Source: Methylocystis suflitae (lineage in GTDB: Bacteria; Pseudomonadota; Alphaproteobacteria; Rhizobiales; Beijerinckiaceae). From it: a stretch of 64,000 nucleotides of DNA. The DNA is taken from contig NZ_JAMRYX010000071.1 in assembly GCF_024448135.1 (NCBI RefSeq), positions 1 to 64,000 on the forward strand, given 5' to 3'. Numbering within the stretch: the stretch's first letter is position 1; each line of letters begins with the position of its first letter. The notes beneath the pieces were generated by a model. It did not search any database. It worked only from the letters and a program-made list of their open reading frames with translations, and was not told where the DNA came from. Position numbers and translations under genes: made by a program. This document shows, in pieces, positions 8,653-16,586 of the stretch.

Positions 8653-9862
8653 CGCCTAGAAGCCACTTTAATGCGTCAACAAGCCAACGAAAATACGCTG
8701 CAGCCGACTCGGCAAGTGCTAAAAACTCTGTTGCGTGAGTCTTAATAAAAGTGATTGCTAACAGCAATAAAGCTCCTGCTTCTGGAACAACGTAATCGGT
8801 CAGAATTTTTGCAATAACATTCGACCAAAGATTCTGCGATGTGACCACCGCGAGAAAAGAGCTTCGCTCGGGCGCTTGGCCCTTCCCCGCAAAAGCATTA
8901 ATTTCGCTTATAGTGTCTGCGCTTGCACCTTCAAGCAGCCCTTCTTGTTTTGCTTGCAGGACTAAGTGCGTCGAATGCTCACGGAAAGTGGCTATATCTA
9001 CTTGCGCGCCCCTATACTCCGCCCCTGCCTGCAGGTACGCCTTCCCCTCTGGGGTAAGAGCGACGAGCGTTCCATGCGCAATTCGGAATGCTCGCAGTGA
9101 TGCGCTTCGTTCAGGATTGAAAGGCGGGTCTTCGCTATCTGGCGCATCTACTGCGTCAATTTGAGCCTCGATTTCCAGACCCAAAAAATACACCCTTGTA
9201 ATATCAAGTTCAGCATTCTCTCTTTCGATCTCATTTAGATATTTTGAGATCAGCGGCTTGAGTTTCTGATAGCAGTTATGCGCGGTACTAAAGCTGTCCT
9301 GAAGCCCCAGAACCATGCGACGCAGCTCTCGCGTCAACTTTCCGACTGCAGCATAATCAGCGCCGTCGCCAGCAGTTCTACCAGCCTCAATCGCAAACTT
9401 GTTGTCTCGTATTTCGAAACGGGGGCCGCCGTGGTTAGGATCGTTGGTGGGGAGCGTTCTGTAGATTCGCCCCTTTTCGTCCAGCAAACTGGCAATGCGT
9501 GCTGCGAAGGCGTGTTCAATAAATTGCAATGCCCCATTAGGTGATCCTTGAGGACCCAACCTTGCATTGAGGAAATCAATCAGTTGCTGAGCGCTACGAA
9601 CACTACCCCTATTCGTTCGGCCCGCTTCTCCAAGCAAAGACAAAGGGATATCGGCTCCGCAGTTACGCAGGATCTTTTGAACACTCTGACCGTTTAATCC
9701 GCTAATTTGCCCGCCATTTTCTGTCAGCAACGGCTGAAGAGAAAAAGGATAACTCGCAGCTCTCAATCTATTTGAAACGAAAACCAATACGCATAATCGC
9801 CCAACGGAGTTGGCCCGATTTATGTTAACAAACTCATCAATTTCATGTGCCTCAATGCTCAT
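8645..9862 (-). CDS. Unknown protein of a DNA methyltransferase-Vsr locus, DUF4928-like N-terminus and hydrophobic C-terminus
   Basis: I do not recognise a function for this 405-residue protein. Residues about 15-100 (with LLTENGGQISGL and LLGEAGRTNRGS) resemble, from memory, DUF4928 proteins encoded beside C5 methyltransferases. The middle (about 180-230) is helical and charged. Residues about 358-374 form a likely membrane-spanning or buried hydrophobic helix, followed by an amphipathic Trp-rich end. I find no clear PD-(D/E)xK, HNH, GIY-YIG or PLD nuclease motif. Its ATG overlaps the methyltransferase stop (ATGA) and its end overlaps vsr, as expected for the third partner of a modification system, perhaps the restriction or effector component. 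It is AT-rich compared with its surroundings, which suggests recent transfer. Confidence 0.8.
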   Translation of the reverse strand: MSIEAHEIDEFVNINRANSVGRLCVLVFVSNRLRAASYPFSLQPLLTENGGQISGLNGQSVQKILRNCGADIPLSLLGEAGRTNRGSVRSAQQLIDFLNARLGPQGSPNGALQFIEHAFAARIASLLDEKGRIYRTLPTNDPNHGGPRFEIRDNKFAIEAGRTAGDGADYAAVGKLTRELRRMVLGLQDSFSTAHNCYQKLKPLISKYLNEIERENAELDITRVYFLGLEIEAQIDAVDAPDSEDPPFNPERSASLRAFRIAHGTLVALTPEGKAYLQAGAEYRGAQVDIATFREHSTHLVLQAKQEGLLEGASADTISEINAFAGKGQAPERSSFLAVVTSQNLWSNVIAKILTDYVVPEAGALLLLAITFIKTHATEFLALAESAAAYFRWLVDALKWLLGVG

Positions 9863-11028
9863 GCGGCCAGCTTCTTTCGTTTTGAACGCTTAGGCTGCGC
9901 ATGCTTCATACATAATCGTTCGAGCAGGTTTGAGCTAAGATACCTGACAACAGGAACCGCGACTCCATCACCAAGTAAGTGTAAAGAATCTGTGTAACTG
10001 GATGGTAATATATAACTTTCATCCACTCCCATCAGACGAGCTGCCTCCCTCGCAGAAACAAGTCTGCTTCTCACGACCCGTGCATCCACAGAAAGCAGGA
10101 TTTGCCTGCTCGATCCTCCCGCAGGCGTTCTCAAACATCCCGCAGTTCCGTCAAACCGAATCTCAGTCCTCTGAACAGATTGTCCCTGAATATCTTTACG
10201 CATTCGCTTGAAAGCTGTTCCCGTTACTGGCTTCCCCAATTTTATCGCCTCAGCCAATCTTATGCGGTGAAGTGGGCCGAGACGAGACAACAAAGCTTGC
10301 GTTTGCTCCGGCGAATGCCAAGAAGTGCTAGTTCCCATCTCTTGAACCACATCGGCAAGAGTAGTGTTCCGCAATGGCGGGGCGGGCAAGTTCCACCAGA
10401 GCCAGCGGTCTCTCAGACGAATAGGGAAACGCTCATAAGCGGCAAGCAGCGAATTTGTGTGGAAAGGCATCTTTGCGTACTCCTCCGTCAATGACGAAGG
10501 AATGAGCGCGTTTTCGTGTATTGCAACGATGAACAGCCGCGGGCGCGATTGCGGAACGAACAGCGCCGCGTCGATAATGAGCGCGCCAAACCTGTAGCGC
10601 TCCTTCGCCAGCGCCTCGCAGATTCTTTCAAAATCCTTGCCGCCATGCGAGGTGAGCGCGCCGCAGACATTTTCGAGCACGATGATCGAAGGCGCACGTC
10701 CCTCTTGGCGCAGCGCCTTCATCAGCGCCCAGAACGGCCAGAACGTGCCGGACCTTTCGCCCTTCAGTCCCGCGCCGGCGCCGGCGAGCGATAGGTCCTG
10801 ACAGGGGAAGGACGCCCAGACGAGATCGGCGCGGCCCGGCAATTGCGCCGTGGAGATCTCGCGCACGTCGCCGACATGCAGCTCCTCGCCACCCCAATTG
10901 GCGCGGTAGCTCTCGGCTTTCTTGCGATCGAAGTCATTGGCGAAAAGGCACCGCCAGCCGTCGCCGAGCCCGGCGCGGGCCATGCCGCCGCCGGCGAAAA
11001 ATTCATAATAGGCAGGCCGATCGTCCAT
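9859..11028 (-). CDS. DNA (cytosine-5-)-methyltransferase
   Basis: The protein has 389 residues and transfers a methyl group from SAM to C5 of cytosine in a specific DNA site. Motif I is FFAGGGM (10-16), IV is FPCQDLS with catalytic Cys76, VI is ENV (119-121), VIII is QSRPR (160-164), and motif X is GDGVAVPVV near the C-terminus. Between VIII and IX lies a target-recognition region of usual size, so the enzyme appears intact. The coding DNA changes character around 10500-10530: the catalytic half is GC-rich (39 of 60 at 10681-10740), while the part from just after motif VIII to the end is AT-rich (21 of 60 at 9961-10020). It is the first gene of an overlapping operon with the 405-residue protein and vsr. 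Target sequence unknown. Confidence 0.95.
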   Translation of the reverse strand: MDDRPAYYEFFAGGGMARAGLGDGWRCLFANDFDRKKAESYRANWGGEELHVGDVREISTAQLPGRADLVWASFPCQDLSLAGAGAGLKGERSGTFWPFWALMKALRQEGRAPSIIVLENVCGALTSHGGKDFERICEALAKERYRFGALIIDAALFVPQSRPRLFIVAIHENALIPSSLTEEYAKMPFHTNSLLAAYERFPIRLRDRWLWWNLPAPPLRNTTLADVVQEMGTSTSWHSPEQTQALLSRLGPLHRIRLAEAIKLGKPVTGTAFKRMRKDIQGQSVQRTEIRFDGTAGCLRTPAGGSSRQILLSVDARVVRSRLVSAREAARLMGVDESYILPSSYTDSLHLLGDGVAVPVVRYLSSNLLERLCMKHAQPKRSKRKKLAA

Positions 11029-11093
11029 GCGCGATTCGCTCCAAGTGCAGCGTACCCGCTTGGCGCCGCCGCCGCGACTGAAAAGAAGCGCGT

Positions 11094-11120
11094 AACCCCT
11101 CTCCCTAAGGGAGAGGGTTT
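11094..11120. repeat. CTCTCCC palindrome upstream of the methyltransferase locus
   Basis: A near-perfect palindrome (AACCCCTCTCCCT / AGGGAGAGGGTT) lies between the methyltransferase start and the end of rnj. It belongs to the family seen at 8081-8240 and could also form the hairpin that ends the nuo-birA-rnj transcript. Confidence 0.65.
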
Positions 11121-11144
11121 CACACCCTTTTTTAGGGCCTCGCG

Positions 11145-12815
11145 CTACGTCGCGACGACCATCACATGCACGGTCGGCTTCTTGCCCCAGACGGACCCGA
11201 CCGCGCCGCGCACCGCCCGTTCGATCGCCGTTGAAACGGCGTTGGCGTCGCGGCGTCGCGGACGCGACAGCGCCTCGAAGGCGGCGAAGAGCGCCTCGTC
11301 GATGACTTCCCCCATGTCCTCGCCGAATTTGCCGCGCTTCGGCACCCCAGCGAAGACGACGTCCGGATCGCCGACAAGCTCGCCCTTGCGGTCAACCGCG
11401 AGCGCGATGGAAATAACGCCGGTGACAGCGAGGCGCGCGCGGTCGCGCACGGCGCCGTCGTCGTCAGTGATGACGACGTCGCCATCCTTCATCAGACGGC
11501 CGTGCGGGGCCTTGCCGATAATGCCCGGCGCGCCCGGGGCCAGTCGCACGATATCGCCGTTACGCGCCGAGACGACTTGCGACACGCCATGCGACTTGGC
11601 GAAGGCCGCGTGCGCAGTGAGATGATGCGCCTCGCCATGCGCCGGCACGGCGATCTGCGGCCGGACCCATTCGTACATTTGCGTGACTTCGCCGCGCCGC
11701 GGATGGCCTGAACAATGCACGAGGTGGTCGTGGTCGGTGATGACCTCGACGCCAATGTCGCAGAGGGCGTTGATGACGCGAAAGACGTCGCGCGCATTTC
11801 CGGGAATGACCCGCGAAGAAAAGATCACCCGATCGCCCGCGACAAGCTTGATCGCCGGGTGTTCGTTCGCCGCCGCCCGCGCCATGGCGGCGCGAGTTTC
11901 GCCTTGGCTTCCGGTCGCGATGACGACGGTTTTGTCGCGCGGCAAGGTCGGCAGCAATTCGGGCGCGTGAAATCCGGGCAGCCCGTCGAGATAGCCGCAA
12001 TCTCGCGCGACCTGGATGGCGCGATCCATCGCTCTTCCGGCGACGACGACGGTGCGCCCGCAGGCCTGCGCCGCTTCGCCGATGCCGCGCAGCCGCGCAA
12101 TATTGGACGCGAAGGTCGTGACCAGCACCCGGCCCGGCGCTTCGGCGATCAGCGTGCGCAAAGTGCGCGCGACGTCGGCTTCCGAAAAACTGTCGCCCTC
12201 GCGCAGGATGTTGGTCGAGTCGCAGATGAGCGCGGTGACGCCCTCGTCGCCGAGCGCGCGGAGCCGCGCCTCGTCGATGCGCGTTCCAACGCCGGGCTGC
12301 GGATCGATCTTCCAGTCGCCGGTGTGGAGCAGCAGCCCGAGCGGCGTGCGGATGGCGAGCGCATTCGCTTCCGGAATCGAATGCGCGACGGCGACATATT
12401 CGACTTCGAACGGATCGAGATCGAGCTTTGCCCCGGCATGCGTCAGGGAGATGTCGATCTTCGGCGCGCCAGGTTCGTTCAGCCTTCGCACTTCGAGGAG
12501 GCCCGCCGCAAAGGGGGTGGCGAAGACTCGGCATTTGAGTCGCGGCCATAAGGTCGCGAGCCCGCCGATATGATCCTCATGCGCATGGGTGATGCAAATG
12601 CCGACAAGATCGCGCGCGATCTTCTCGACGAAGGCGATGTCGGCGAAGACGAGATCGACGCCGGGCGCCTCCGGCCCGGGAAAGCCCAGGCCGCAGTCGA
12701 CCATCAGCCATTTGCGCGCTTTCGGCGGCCCATAGCCGTAAAGCGCCATGTTCATGCCGATTTCGCCCAAGCCGCCGAGCGGCAGGAACACGAGGTCGGC
12801 GTCCGGCGTCGTCAT
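11145..12815 (-). CDS. rnj: Ribonuclease J
   Basis: RNase J is a zinc-dependent metallo-beta-lactamase/beta-CASP nuclease with 5'-exonuclease and endonuclease activity, acting in mRNA decay and rRNA maturation. This 556-residue protein has FLPLGGLGEIGMN at the N-terminus, the metal motif HAHEDHIGG, VAHSIPEA, LLHTGDWK, and the beta-CASP segment SQGE with HCSGHPRRGE and VPAHGEAHH. The ATG at 12815 overlaps the birA stop codon (ATGA), so the two are translationally coupled; the frame stays open further upstream only inside birA. It closes the nuo-birA-rnj gene string, an arrangement common in alphaproteobacteria. Confidence 0.95.
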   Translation of the reverse strand: MTTPDADLVFLPLGGLGEIGMNMALYGYGPPKARKWLMVDCGLGFPGPEAPGVDLVFADIAFVEKIARDLVGICITHAHEDHIGGLATLWPRLKCRVFATPFAAGLLEVRRLNEPGAPKIDISLTHAGAKLDLDPFEVEYVAVAHSIPEANALAIRTPLGLLLHTGDWKIDPQPGVGTRIDEARLRALGDEGVTALICDSTNILREGDSFSEADVARTLRTLIAEAPGRVLVTTFASNIARLRGIGEAAQACGRTVVVAGRAMDRAIQVARDCGYLDGLPGFHAPELLPTLPRDKTVVIATGSQGETRAAMARAAANEHPAIKLVAGDRVIFSSRVIPGNARDVFRVINALCDIGVEVITDHDHLVHCSGHPRRGEVTQMYEWVRPQIAVPAHGEAHHLTAHAAFAKSHGVSQVVSARNGDIVRLAPGAPGIIGKAPHGRLMKDGDVVITDDDGAVRDRARLAVTGVISIALAVDRKGELVGDPDVVFAGVPKRGKFGEDMGEVIDEALFAAFEALSRPRRRDANAVSTAIERAVRGAVGSVWGKKPTVHVMVVAT

Positions 12816-13615
12816 GCGACGCCTCCCGCCGTGGTCTGCCGGGGCCCAAGCGACACATCGCCCGCCTCGATGACGCGCTCGCCCTCGCGCGTCGCTAATA
12901 CAAGCCGGCCGATCGCGTCGATGGTCTCGAAGCGTCCCTCGACTGTCCCGCGGGGAAGCTCGACTCGGATGTGAGACCCGAGATAGGCGGCGTCCGTCAG
13001 CCAAGCGTCTCGGATGTGGGCGAAGCCCTCGCCGCCGCGCCAGAGATCGAGCGTTTCGACGAACGCGTCGGAAAGATGAGCGAAGAGCGTGGCGGCGTCC
13101 GGCGCCTTCGGCCCAATCGACGCAAGCGCGCGCGCTTCAAAGGGCAGATCGCGCGGCGCCTCGGCGCAGTTGACGCCGAGGCCGATAATGACGACGGAGC
13201 CGCGCGGCGCGCGCGCATCGCCCGTCGGCACGCCGACATTCTCAAGCAAAATCCCGCCGAGCTTGGCGCCCTCGAGCAGAAGATCATTCGGCCATTTCAG
13301 CGCGAAGCTGCCGGCGCCGCCTGTCGCGGCGCGCAAGCCGCGCATCGCCGCGACCCCCGCCACGAAGCCGAGCTGCGGCGCGACGGCGGCTTCGCCGAAA
13401 TTGCCCAGAACAAGGCTTGCATGAAGATTGCTCGGCGGCGAAATCCATTCGCGTCCCAGACGGCCATGGCCGCGCGTCTGCCGTGCGGCGACCACCCACA
13501 ACGGTCCGCGCTCGCCGGCCTCGATCAGACGTCGGGCTTCGTCATTAGTCGAATCGACGCTCTCCAGCGCGAGGAGACGCACGCCGCTGGCGCGCGCCAA
13601 TGATCCCAACTCCAC
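12812..13615 (-). CDS. birA: Biotin--[acetyl-CoA-carboxylase] ligase
   Basis: This 267-residue enzyme activates biotin as biotinyl-5'-AMP and attaches it to the lysine of the biotin carrier protein of acetyl-CoA carboxylase and relatives. Motifs include SVDSTNDEA, the biotin/AMP loop TRGHGRLGREW, and KWPNDLLL followed by KLGGILLE. It lacks the N-terminal winged-helix of E. coli BirA, so it is the ligase-only class and is not expected to be a repressor. The start is GTG at 13615 with GGGAGG 8 bases upstream, overlapping the nuoN stop region. It lies between nuoN and rnj and is co-directional with both. Confidence 0.93.
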   Translation of the reverse strand: MELGSLARASGVRLLALESVDSTNDEARRLIEAGERGPLWVVAARQTRGHGRLGREWISPPSNLHASLVLGNFGEAAVAPQLGFVAGVAAMRGLRAATGGAGSFALKWPNDLLLEGAKLGGILLENVGVPTGDARAPRGSVVIIGLGVNCAEAPRDLPFEARALASIGPKAPDAATLFAHLSDAFVETLDLWRGGEGFAHIRDAWLTDAAYLGSHIRVELPRGTVEGRFETIDAIGRLVLATREGERVIEAGDVSLGPRQTTAGGVA

Positions 13616-13630
13616 GCGCGAATTACCTCC

Positions 13631-15064
13631 CTAGAAAAGCGATTTGGCCGCCGCCGCCGCCGCATCCATGACCGGCGTGGGATAGACCCAAAAGCCAAGC
13701 AGCGCCAGCGTGGAAACGCCAAGCACCGCGCGCAGCGCCATCGGCGCGCGGTCGAAGGCCGGCGCCGGTTCATCAAAATACATGACCTTGACGACCCGCA
13801 GATAGTAATAGGCCGCGACCGCGCTCGCCAGGACGCCGATGACCGCGAGGCCAAAGAGGCCAGCGTCGACCGCGGCGAGGAGCACGTAATATTTGGCGAA
13901 AAAGCCCGCGAGCGGCGGAACGCCGGCAAGCGAGAACATCAGCATCGCCAGGAAGAAGGCCATCCAGCTGTTAGTGCGCGACAGGCCGGCGAGGTCGGAG
14001 ATATTCTCGACATATCTGCCTTCGACGCGCATCGCGAGAATGGCGGCGAAGGCGCCGAGAGTCATGATCAGATAGATCGTGAGGTAGATCGCGACGCCGC
14101 GCACGCCCGCCTCGTCGCCAGCCGCGAGTCCGATCAGCGCAAAGCCCATATGGCCGATCGAGGAATAGGCCATCAGCCGCTTGATGTTCTCCTGTCCGAT
14201 CGCCGCGAAAGAGCCGAGCAGCATGGAAGCGATGGCAATGAAGATGATGATCTGGCGCCATTGGTCTTTCACGCCCGGAAAAGCGGTGATGACAATGCGC
14301 ACGGTGATCGCCACCGCCGCCATTTTGGCGGCCGAAGCGAAGAAGGCAGTGACCGGCGTCGGCGCGCCCTGATAAACGTCGGGCGTCCACATATGGAAGG
14401 GCGCCGCCGACATTTTAAAGGCGAGCGCCGCCAGGACGAAGACCAGCCCGAAGATCACGCCAATCGGCGGGGAGGTCGAGACGGCCGCCGCGATCTCGGC
14501 GAAAGACACCGTTCCGGCGAAGCCATAGAGCAGCGACGCGCCGTAAAGCATCATGCCGGAAGAGAGCGCGCCGAGGACGAAATATTTCAGCCCGGCCTCC
14601 GACGACCGCCCGTCCTCGCGCGCAAAGGCGGCCATGACATAGAGCGCCAGCGACATTAGTTCGAGGCCGAGATAGAGCGCGATGAGGTTATCGGCCGAAA
14701 TCAGCAGCATCATGCCCAGCGTCGAGAGAATGATGAGCACCGGATATTCGAATTTCTCGAGCCCGTTGCGTTGCAGCCAGTCGACGGACAGCAGAATCGA
14801 CACGATCGCGCCGATGAGCGTCAGCGCTTTCATGAAGCGTGAAAACCCGTCGTCGATATAGGCGCCGTCGAATATGCTCGTGTCGGGCGTGCTCGACAGC
14901 GCAATCGCGACCAAGGCGAGGCCCAGAATGCCGACGGCCATTTCGTCGACAAGGCCAAAACCGCGCTCGCCTCGGAAGGCGCCGATGAGGATCAGCGCCA
15001 TCACGCCGACGGCGAGAATGGTCTCGGGAAGAAAGTGATGCGCGAGTTGAACGAAAAAGGGCAT
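13631..15064 (-). CDS. nuoN: NADH-quinone oxidoreductase subunit N
   Basis: NuoN (477 residues) is one of three antiporter-like membrane subunits of complex I that pump protons as electrons pass from NADH to quinone. It is a chain of about 14 membrane helices with the conserved proton-channel segments typical of the family, such as FKMSAAPFHMWTPDVYQGAP and RLMAYSSIGHMGF, and the C-terminal lateral region LAGVPPLAGFFAKYY. It is the last nuo gene and lies 13 bases after nuoM. birA follows at once. Confidence 0.96.
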   Translation of the reverse strand: MPFFVQLAHHFLPETILAVGVMALILIGAFRGERGFGLVDEMAVGILGLALVAIALSSTPDTSIFDGAYIDDGFSRFMKALTLIGAIVSILLSVDWLQRNGLEKFEYPVLIILSTLGMMLLISADNLIALYLGLELMSLALYVMAAFAREDGRSSEAGLKYFVLGALSSGMMLYGASLLYGFAGTVSFAEIAAAVSTSPPIGVIFGLVFVLAALAFKMSAAPFHMWTPDVYQGAPTPVTAFFASAAKMAAVAITVRIVITAFPGVKDQWRQIIIFIAIASMLLGSFAAIGQENIKRLMAYSSIGHMGFALIGLAAGDEAGVRGVAIYLTIYLIMTLGAFAAILAMRVEGRYVENISDLAGLSRTNSWMAFFLAMLMFSLAGVPPLAGFFAKYYVLLAAVDAGLFGLAVIGVLASAVAAYYYLRVVKVMYFDEPAPAFDRAPMALRAVLGVSTLALLGFWVYPTPVMDAAAAAAKSLF

Positions 15065-15077
15065 CGTCAGCGATCCG

Positions 15078-16586
15078 TCATTGGCCAGCGGCCGCGAGCT
15101 TAACCGCGTCGATGAGCGCCGTATGGGTCTGGATGAGATTGTCGACCGACGCCTGCGTCGCGTTCAGAATGGCCTGCGGTTGTACGCCGTAGTAAATCGT
15201 GAGCAGAACGAGAGGCGTGAAGATCGCAATCTCGCGCGGCGTCAGATCGGTGATGTTCTTGAGGCTGGCCTTGTCCAAGACCCCGAAGATCACGCGGCGG
15301 TAGAGATAGAGCGCATAGGCCGCAGAAAAGATGACTCCGCTCGTTGCGATCAGCGCCACCCAACTGTTGGCCTGGAACGCGCCGGTCAGCGACAGGAATT
15401 CGCCGATGAAGCCCGTCGTTCCCGGCAGCCCGACATTGGCCATAGTGAACAGCATGAACACGAAGGCGTAGATCGGCATGCGGTTGACGAGGCCGCCATA
15501 GGCCGCAATCTCGCGCGTATGCATGCGGTCGTAGATCACGCCGACGCAAAGGAACAGCGCGCCGGAGACTAAGCCGTGCGAGATCATCTGGAAGATCGCG
15601 CCCTGCATGCCTTGAGCATTGAGCGTGAAGAGGCCCATCGTGACGAAGCCCATATGCGCGACGGACGAATAGGCGATGAGCTTCTTGATGTCTTCCTGAA
15701 CGAGCGCGACGAGCGACGTGTAGACGATCGCGATCACTGACAAAGCGTAGATGAGCGGCGCGAAATTGGTCGAAGCGTCCGGAAACATCGGCAGCGAGAA
15801 GCGGATGAAACCGTAGCCGCCCATCTTCAGGAGAATCGCCGCAAGGATCACGGAGCCGGCCGTCGGCGCCTCGACATGCGCATCAGGCAGCCAAGTGTGC
15901 ACCGGCCACATCGGCATCTTCACCGCGAAGGAGGCGAAGAAGGCGAGCCACAGCCAGGTCTGCATCTCCTTGGGGAAGTCGGTATGCAGCAGCACGGTGA
16001 TGTCGGTCGTGCCGGCCTTGCCATACATGGCGAGGATCGCGACCAGCATGAGGAGCGAGCCGACGAGCGTGTAGAGAAAGAATTTGAAGCTCGCGTAGAC
16101 GCGCCGCTTGCCGCCCCAGATTCCGATGATGAGAAACATCGGGATGAGGCCGCCCTCGAAGAAGAGATAGAACAGCACGAGGTCGAGCGCGCAGAAGACG
16201 CCGATCATCAGCGTCTCCAGCACGAGAAAGGCGATCATATATTCCTTCACGCGCTTCTGGATCGAGTCCCAGGAAGCGAGAATGGCGAAGGGCATCAAGA
16301 AGGTCGTCAGCAGGACGAAGGGCATCGAAAAGCCGTCGACGCCCATCTTGTAGACAAGGCCCGAGCCGAGCCAGTTTTTCTCCTCGACGAACTGGAACGC
16401 CGCGCTTGTCGTGTCGAAGCCGGACCAGATGACAAGCGACAGTGCGAAGGTCGCGAGCGTGGTCGCCAGCGTCGCCCAGCGGATGTTGCGCAGGCTCGCC
16501 TCGTCGTCGCCCTTCTGGGTGAGGAGGAAGGCGACGCCGACAAGCGGCAGGAAGGTGACGCCGGAGAGAATGCCGAAACCGAACAT
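15078..16586 (-). CDS. nuoM: NADH-quinone oxidoreductase subunit M
   Basis: NuoM (502 residues) is an antiporter-like proton-pumping subunit in the membrane arm of complex I. It carries about 14 membrane helices with the conserved [18 protein letters not shown] segment, [20 protein letters not shown] (with the channel lysine) and [18 protein letters not shown]. Its ATG shares one base with the nuoL stop codon at 16586, indicating coupled translation. Length is standard. Confidence 0.97.
   Translation of the reverse strand: MFGFGILSGVTFLPLVGVAFLLTQKGDDEASLRNIRWATLATTLATFALSLVIWSGFDTTSAAFQFVEEKNWLGSGLVYKMGVDGFSMPFVLLTTFLMPFAILASWDSIQKRVKEYMIAFLVLETLMIGVFCALDLVLFYLFFEGGLIPMFLIIGIWGGKRRVYASFKFFLYTLVGSLLMLVAILAMYGKAGTTDITVLLHTDFPKEMQTWLWLAFFASFAVKMPMWPVHTWLPDAHVEAPTAGSVILAAILLKMGGYGFIRFSLPMFPDASTNFAPLIYALSVIAIVYTSLVALVQEDIKKLIAYSSVAHMGFVTMGLFTLNAQGMQGAIFQMISHGLVSGALFLCVGVIYDRMHTREIAAYGGLVNRMPIYAFVFMLFTMANVGLPGTTGFIGEFLSLTGAFQANSWVALIATSGVIFSAAYALYLYRRVIFGVLDKASLKNITDLTPREIAIFTPLVLLTIYYGVQPQAILNATQASVDNLIQTHTALIDAVKLAAAGQ

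Noticed and set aside
8645-9862. A PD-(D/E)xK nuclease core in the 405-residue protein
   Set aside because: Segments such as EIRDNKFAIEAG lack the ExK spacing; calling a nuclease would not be supported by the sequence.
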